This document shows positions 5,612-8,277 of a DNA stretch of 8,277 nt, piece after piece. Positions within the stretch are counted from its first letter, which is position 1. Every line of letters begins with the position of its first letter. The DNA lies in NCBI GenBank assembly GCA_016183145.1, contig JACPFE010000587.1, positions 1 to 8,277 of the forward strand, written 5' to 3'. The notes under the pieces were generated by a model that saw only the letters and a list, made by a program, of their open reading frames with translations, searched no databases and was not told the DNA's origin. A program made the position numbers and the translations under genes. This stretch comes from Deltaproteobacteria bacterium (GTDB taxonomy: Bacteria; Desulfobacterota; Binatia; UBA9968).

Positions 5612-8062
5612 ATGAAGAGTCAAAACCAACCATCACCTCCGTCTTTACCGCGTCAGAACACCCCGGCAACAACGCAACGCAGATTTTCATTCATTAGTCC
5701 CGAGACAGCGATGGCTTGGCTGGTGATCGGTTCGCTTTTGGTTTTGGGTTTGCTTGCTGATCTATTGGGCCCCGCCGACGTATCGGTACCCGCCTATTTA
5801 CTAGCCATCCTGTTCTTAATTGTCGCCTTGCCCAGCGCCCGCCTCAAGATTCCGGTTGCGGCGATCGGCACTGTCTTTACCGCAATTCACTACTTTTCTT
5901 ATTCGGCCGCCGCCGACATATCCGCCTGGCAGGTCGTCCTCAACCATGTTTCCATCGTGATTCTGATATGGCTCGTCATAGCTGTTTGTTTGCGCGACAA
6001 ACGGTCCGAAAATGCCCTGTCAGAAAGTGAGGGGCGTCTGCGCGCCATCATGGAGGCATCCTCGGTGATTCTGTGGACCATGAACGCGCAAGGACAGGCA
6101 GTAGAGGATTCCTGGTCGTGGCGAGTCTTCACCGGCCAAAGCTTTGAAGAGTTGAAAGGCTTGGGTTGGCTAAACGCCTATCACCCTGATGACCGAAAAC
6201 GCATTCAGATCGACTGGCAAAGAGCGCTTGCGGGCAAAACTCGCCTCGAAGCTCAGTATCGCTTGCGCCGCCACGACGGGCAATGGCGTTGGACCCAAGT
6301 CTGCGCTACGCCACTATTGGATTCCAACGGCTCGGCGCGCGCTTGGGTCGGCATGAATACCGATATCACCGAGCGCAAACAAGCCGAGGCTGACGCGCTT
6401 TTTATTCTTGACCTGAGCGAGTGCGCTAGCCTCGCCACGGATCCGGATGAGCTAATGTGGGCGGCGGCGGTGGCCGCCGGCGAGCATTTGCAGGCGGCGC
6501 GCTGTGGTTTTCTCGATATCGATCTGGAAAACGACCGATTTACCGTCCATCGCGATTACCATCCGCGCGCGCCGTCGGTGGTGGGCGCCTACCCGCTCAG
6601 TGTTTTCGGCCCGGCAATCGTCAGCCTGGGAGAGTCCGGGCGCGTAAGCATCGTATGCGACACCACCGAGGATGAGCGTACTGCGCAATTCATCGACGCT
6701 TACCAGCAACTAGGGGTGCGTTCCTTTGTGGCGATTCCACTGCTCCGTGAAGGCCGGATGGTCTCGACACTACTTGTCGCAGCCCAGGAAGCGCGCAGTT
6801 GGAGCGAAGGCGAGGTTGCGCTGGCCAAAGCCGTCGCCGAGCGCACTTGGCTCGCTGTGGAAAAGCTCCGCCTCGACGCGGCCCTGCGCCAAAGCGAGGA
6901 AGCGCTACGCGAGGCCGACAAGCGCAAGGATGAATTCCTGGCGACGCTGGCTCACGAATTGAGAAACCCGCTGGCGCTGATGCGCAACGTGGTCAACTTA
7001 ATCCAAATACCCGGATCCTCCGAGGGCGAGCTGCGCTGGGGCCGGGATATTCTCGATCGGCAGGTCAACTACTTGACTCGGCTCACCGATGATCTATTCG
7101 ACGTAAGCCGCATCACCCGGCAGAAGCTAGAGTTGCAAAAAGAGCGCGTGGATTTGCGGGAGATCGTCAACGCCGCAGTGGAATCGAGCCGGCCGGCCAT
7201 CGATGAGCGCGAGCACGAACTCGTTGTCACGCTGCCCAAGCAGGCGATTTACGTCGAAGCCGACCGTGTCCGTTTCGCCCAAGTCCTTATGAATCTGCTG
7301 ACCAACGCCGCTAAATACACGCCCAAACCGGGTGAAATTTCGCTGAGCGTCGAGCCGGCGGGCGGTTTGGTCGTAGTGCGGGTGAAAGACACCGGCGTCG
7401 GCCTTTCCGCGGAAAGTTTAGCCCATGTCTTCGATATGTTTTACCAAGTGGACCGCTCCTATTCTCGGTCTGACGGGGGGCTCGGGCTCGGGCTTACTCT
7501 GGTGCGCCAACTGGTTGAGATGCACGGTGGAACCATCGAGGCGCGTAGTGCCGGCATCAATCAGGGCAGTGAGTTTATCGTCCGTCTACCGATCCTCCGT
7601 GAGGCGTACCCGCCCCAGCCCTTCGCGTCTCCTCGTGAAGCGGCGAAACCTCCCGCAGCGACGGCTCGCCGCATACTCGTAGCGGATGATTTCCCGGAAT
7701 CCGCGAACGCCCTGGCCAGGCTGCTGAGAGCCGACGGTAATGAGGTGCAAGTCGCTCAGGACGGTCTCGAAGCTCTCGATACCATGGCTAAGTTTCATCC
7801 CCATGTGGTCGTGCTCGACATTGCGATGCCGAAGTTAAACGGCTACGACGCCGCTAGGATCATACGGGAACAGCCTTGGGGCAAGAAAATAATCTTAATT
7901 GCGATGACCGGTTGGGGTCACCAGCAGGACCTCCGGCGCGCCAAAGAGGTCGGCTTCGACGCCCACTTGACGAAGCCGGTAAAGTACGAAGCCTTATTGC
8001 AAGCGCTCGATCAATTGACCATGGATAAGGGGGCCGAGATCGGCCGCAGCCCCGAGCTTTGA
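5612..8062 (+). CDS. Membrane-bound hybrid sensor histidine kinase (TM-PAS-GAF-HisKA-HATPase-REC)
   Basis: An 816-residue hybrid two-component sensor. A basic, proline-rich N-terminus leads to four membrane segments (about 34-50, 58-75, 80-97, 108-126), recalling the short four-helix module of KdpD-like kinases. Then come a PAS/PAC domain (about 136-258, ending TDITERKQAEA), a GAF domain (about 262-420) and a short coiled linker. The HisKA domain has the phospho-accepting His448 in ATLAHELRNPL. The ATPase domain has its N box at 561-568 (Asn561, Asn565), G1 DTGVG at 593-597 and G2 GGLGLGL at 622-628. The C-terminal receiver (about 687-803) has acidic Asp692/Asp693, phospho-acceptor Asp736, Thr766 and Lys788. 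All catalytic residues are present, so it should autophosphorylate and pass phosphate to its own receiver. No output domain or partner regulator is adjacent. The ATG at 5612 lacks a ribosome site; an internal ATG at 5711 (Met34) is the alternative start. The signal is unknown. Confidence 0.93.
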   Translation: MKSQNQPSPPSLPRQNTPATTQRRFSFISPETAMAWLVIGSLLVLGLLADLLGPADVSVPAYLLAILFLIVALPSARLKIPVAAIGTVFTAIHYFSYSAAADISAWQVVLNHVSIVILIWLVIAVCLRDKRSENALSESEGRLRAIMEASSVILWTMNAQGQAVEDSWSWRVFTGQSFEELKGLGWLNAYHPDDRKRIQIDWQRALAGKTRLEAQYRLRRHDGQWRWTQVCATPLLDSNGSARAWVGMNTDITERKQAEADALFILDLSECASLATDPDELMWAAAVAAGEHLQAARCGFLDIDLENDRFTVHRDYHPRAPSVVGAYPLSVFGPAIVSLGESGRVSIVCDTTEDERTAQFIDAYQQLGVRSFVAIPLLREGRMVSTLLVAAQEARSWSEGEVALAKAVAERTWLAVEKLRLDAALRQSEEALREADKRKDEFLATLAHELRNPLALMRNVVNLIQIPGSSEGELRWGRDILDRQVNYLTRLTDDLFDVSRITRQKLELQKERVDLREIVNAAVESSRPAIDEREHELVVTLPKQAIYVEADRVRFAQVLMNLLTNAAKYTPKPGEISLSVEPAGGLVVVRVKDTGVGLSAESLAHVFDMFYQVDRSYSRSDGGLGLGLTLVRQLVEMHGGTIEARSAGINQGSEFIVRLPILREAYPPQPFASPREAAKPPAATARRILVADDFPESANALARLLRADGNEVQVAQDGLEALDTMAKFHPHVVVLDIAMPKLNGYDAARIIREQPWGKKIILIAMTGWGHQQDLRRAKEVGFDAHLTKPVKYEALLQALDQLTMDKGAEIGRSPEL

Positions 8063-8106
8063 GGATCGGAGCCGGCGCCAAGGCGCCAATGCCTAATCAT
8101 CGATCC
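8063..8106. terminator. Weak candidate bidirectional terminator after the kinase
   Basis: GGATCG (8063-8068), directly after the kinase stop, pairs with CGATCC (8101-8106). Inside, GGCGC (8074-8078) pairs with GCGCC (8083-8087) over a CAAG loop. It lies between the kinase and a possible converging gene. There is no T-run, so intrinsic termination is doubtful; structure is by eye. Confidence 0.25.
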
Positions 8107-8263
8107 GACACCAGAGACGCTTAGGAACCACGCCGCTTAGGTCAATAAGATTCCCAGCATTCTCAAATATCCCATTTCCGGCATCTGCGATCACAGCCAG
8201 CCTGATCAGCCCCGGAGTGCGCACAGGCTCTGACTTCTCCCCACGGATATCCGCCAAAACACT
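8093..8263 (-). CDS. Possible 3' end of an unrecognised minus-strand gene, truncated at the contig end
   Basis: On the minus strand a frame stays open from the edge of genuine sequence (8263) to a TAG at 8093-8095, giving 56 residues that start SVLADIRGEKSEPVRTPGLI and finish KRLWCRIDD. The composition is protein-like (balanced charged and hydrophobic residues), and the other minus-strand frame checked has a stop. It would converge on the kinase with a 30-base gap. I do not recognise the family, the start is missing, and a stretch this short can be open by chance, so this is tentative. Beyond 8264 the sequence is adapter and must not be translated. Confidence 0.35.
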   Translation of the reverse strand, partial: SVLADIRGEKSEPVRTPGLIRLAVIADAGNGIFENAGNLIDLSGVVPKRLWCRIDD

Positions 8264-8264
8264 G

Positions 8265-8277
8265 AGATCGGAAGAGC
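8265..8277 (+). other. Illumina TruSeq adapter remnant (sequencing artefact)
   Basis: The last 13 bases read AGATCGGAAGAGC, identical to the common start of Illumina TruSeq adapters, and they sit exactly at the end of the contig. This is untrimmed library sequence and not part of the genome. The real sequence ends at or near 8264. Confidence 0.94.

Overview
This is a fragment of a bacterial genome, moderately GC-rich, most likely a short-read metagenome contig. It starts inside a gene, and its last 13 bases match the start of the Illumina TruSeq adapter. The gene mix (luciferase-like oxidoreductase, UbiD decarboxylase, short MetE-like protein, hybrid PAS/GAF histidine kinase) recalls uncultured soil and sediment lineages such as Binatota, Tectomicrobia, Rokubacteria or former Deltaproteobacteria. 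That placement is an impression without a marker gene, so treat it as weak.

Layout. Positions 2-547 (+) hold the 3' part of a luciferase-like flavin/F420-dependent oxidoreductase, followed by a nickel-type glyoxalase I (610-1002, +). The 226-base gap 1003-1228 shows no gene or recognisable RNA. Positions 1229-2332 (+) hold a short MetE-like (cobalamin-independent methionine synthase II family) gene with a single in-frame TGA at 1949-1951. A TauE/SafE permease (2341-3093, -) converges on it from 8 bases away. A small membrane methyltransferase (3200-3652, +) follows. Next comes an array of eight 14-bp tandem repeats (3686-3797) with an inverted copy in front. A UbiD-family decarboxylase (3799-5397, -) ends 1 base from the array. 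It is transcribed divergently from a large hybrid sensor histidine kinase (5612-8062, +), and each of the two has a plausible sigma-70-type promoter in the 214-base gap between them. At the right edge a 56-codon open frame on the minus strand may be the tail of another gene.

The main discovery is in the MetE-like gene. The TGA replaces exactly the cysteine of the H-x-C zinc motif, the frame stays open and family-like for 126 codons beyond it, and a stem-loop directly downstream presents G and U at nucleotides 23 and 24 counted from the U of the UGA. Those are the positions of the essential loop G and U in the E. coli fdhF SECIS. The simplest reading is a selenocysteine-containing MetE-like methyltransferase in which selenium is a zinc ligand. 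No selA, selB, selC or selD gene lies in the window, so recoding is inferred and not proven.

The genes do not form one obvious pathway. The oxidoreductase and glyoxalase genes may be co-transcribed, and the kinase and ubiD may share a control region, but no functional link is shown by the sequence.
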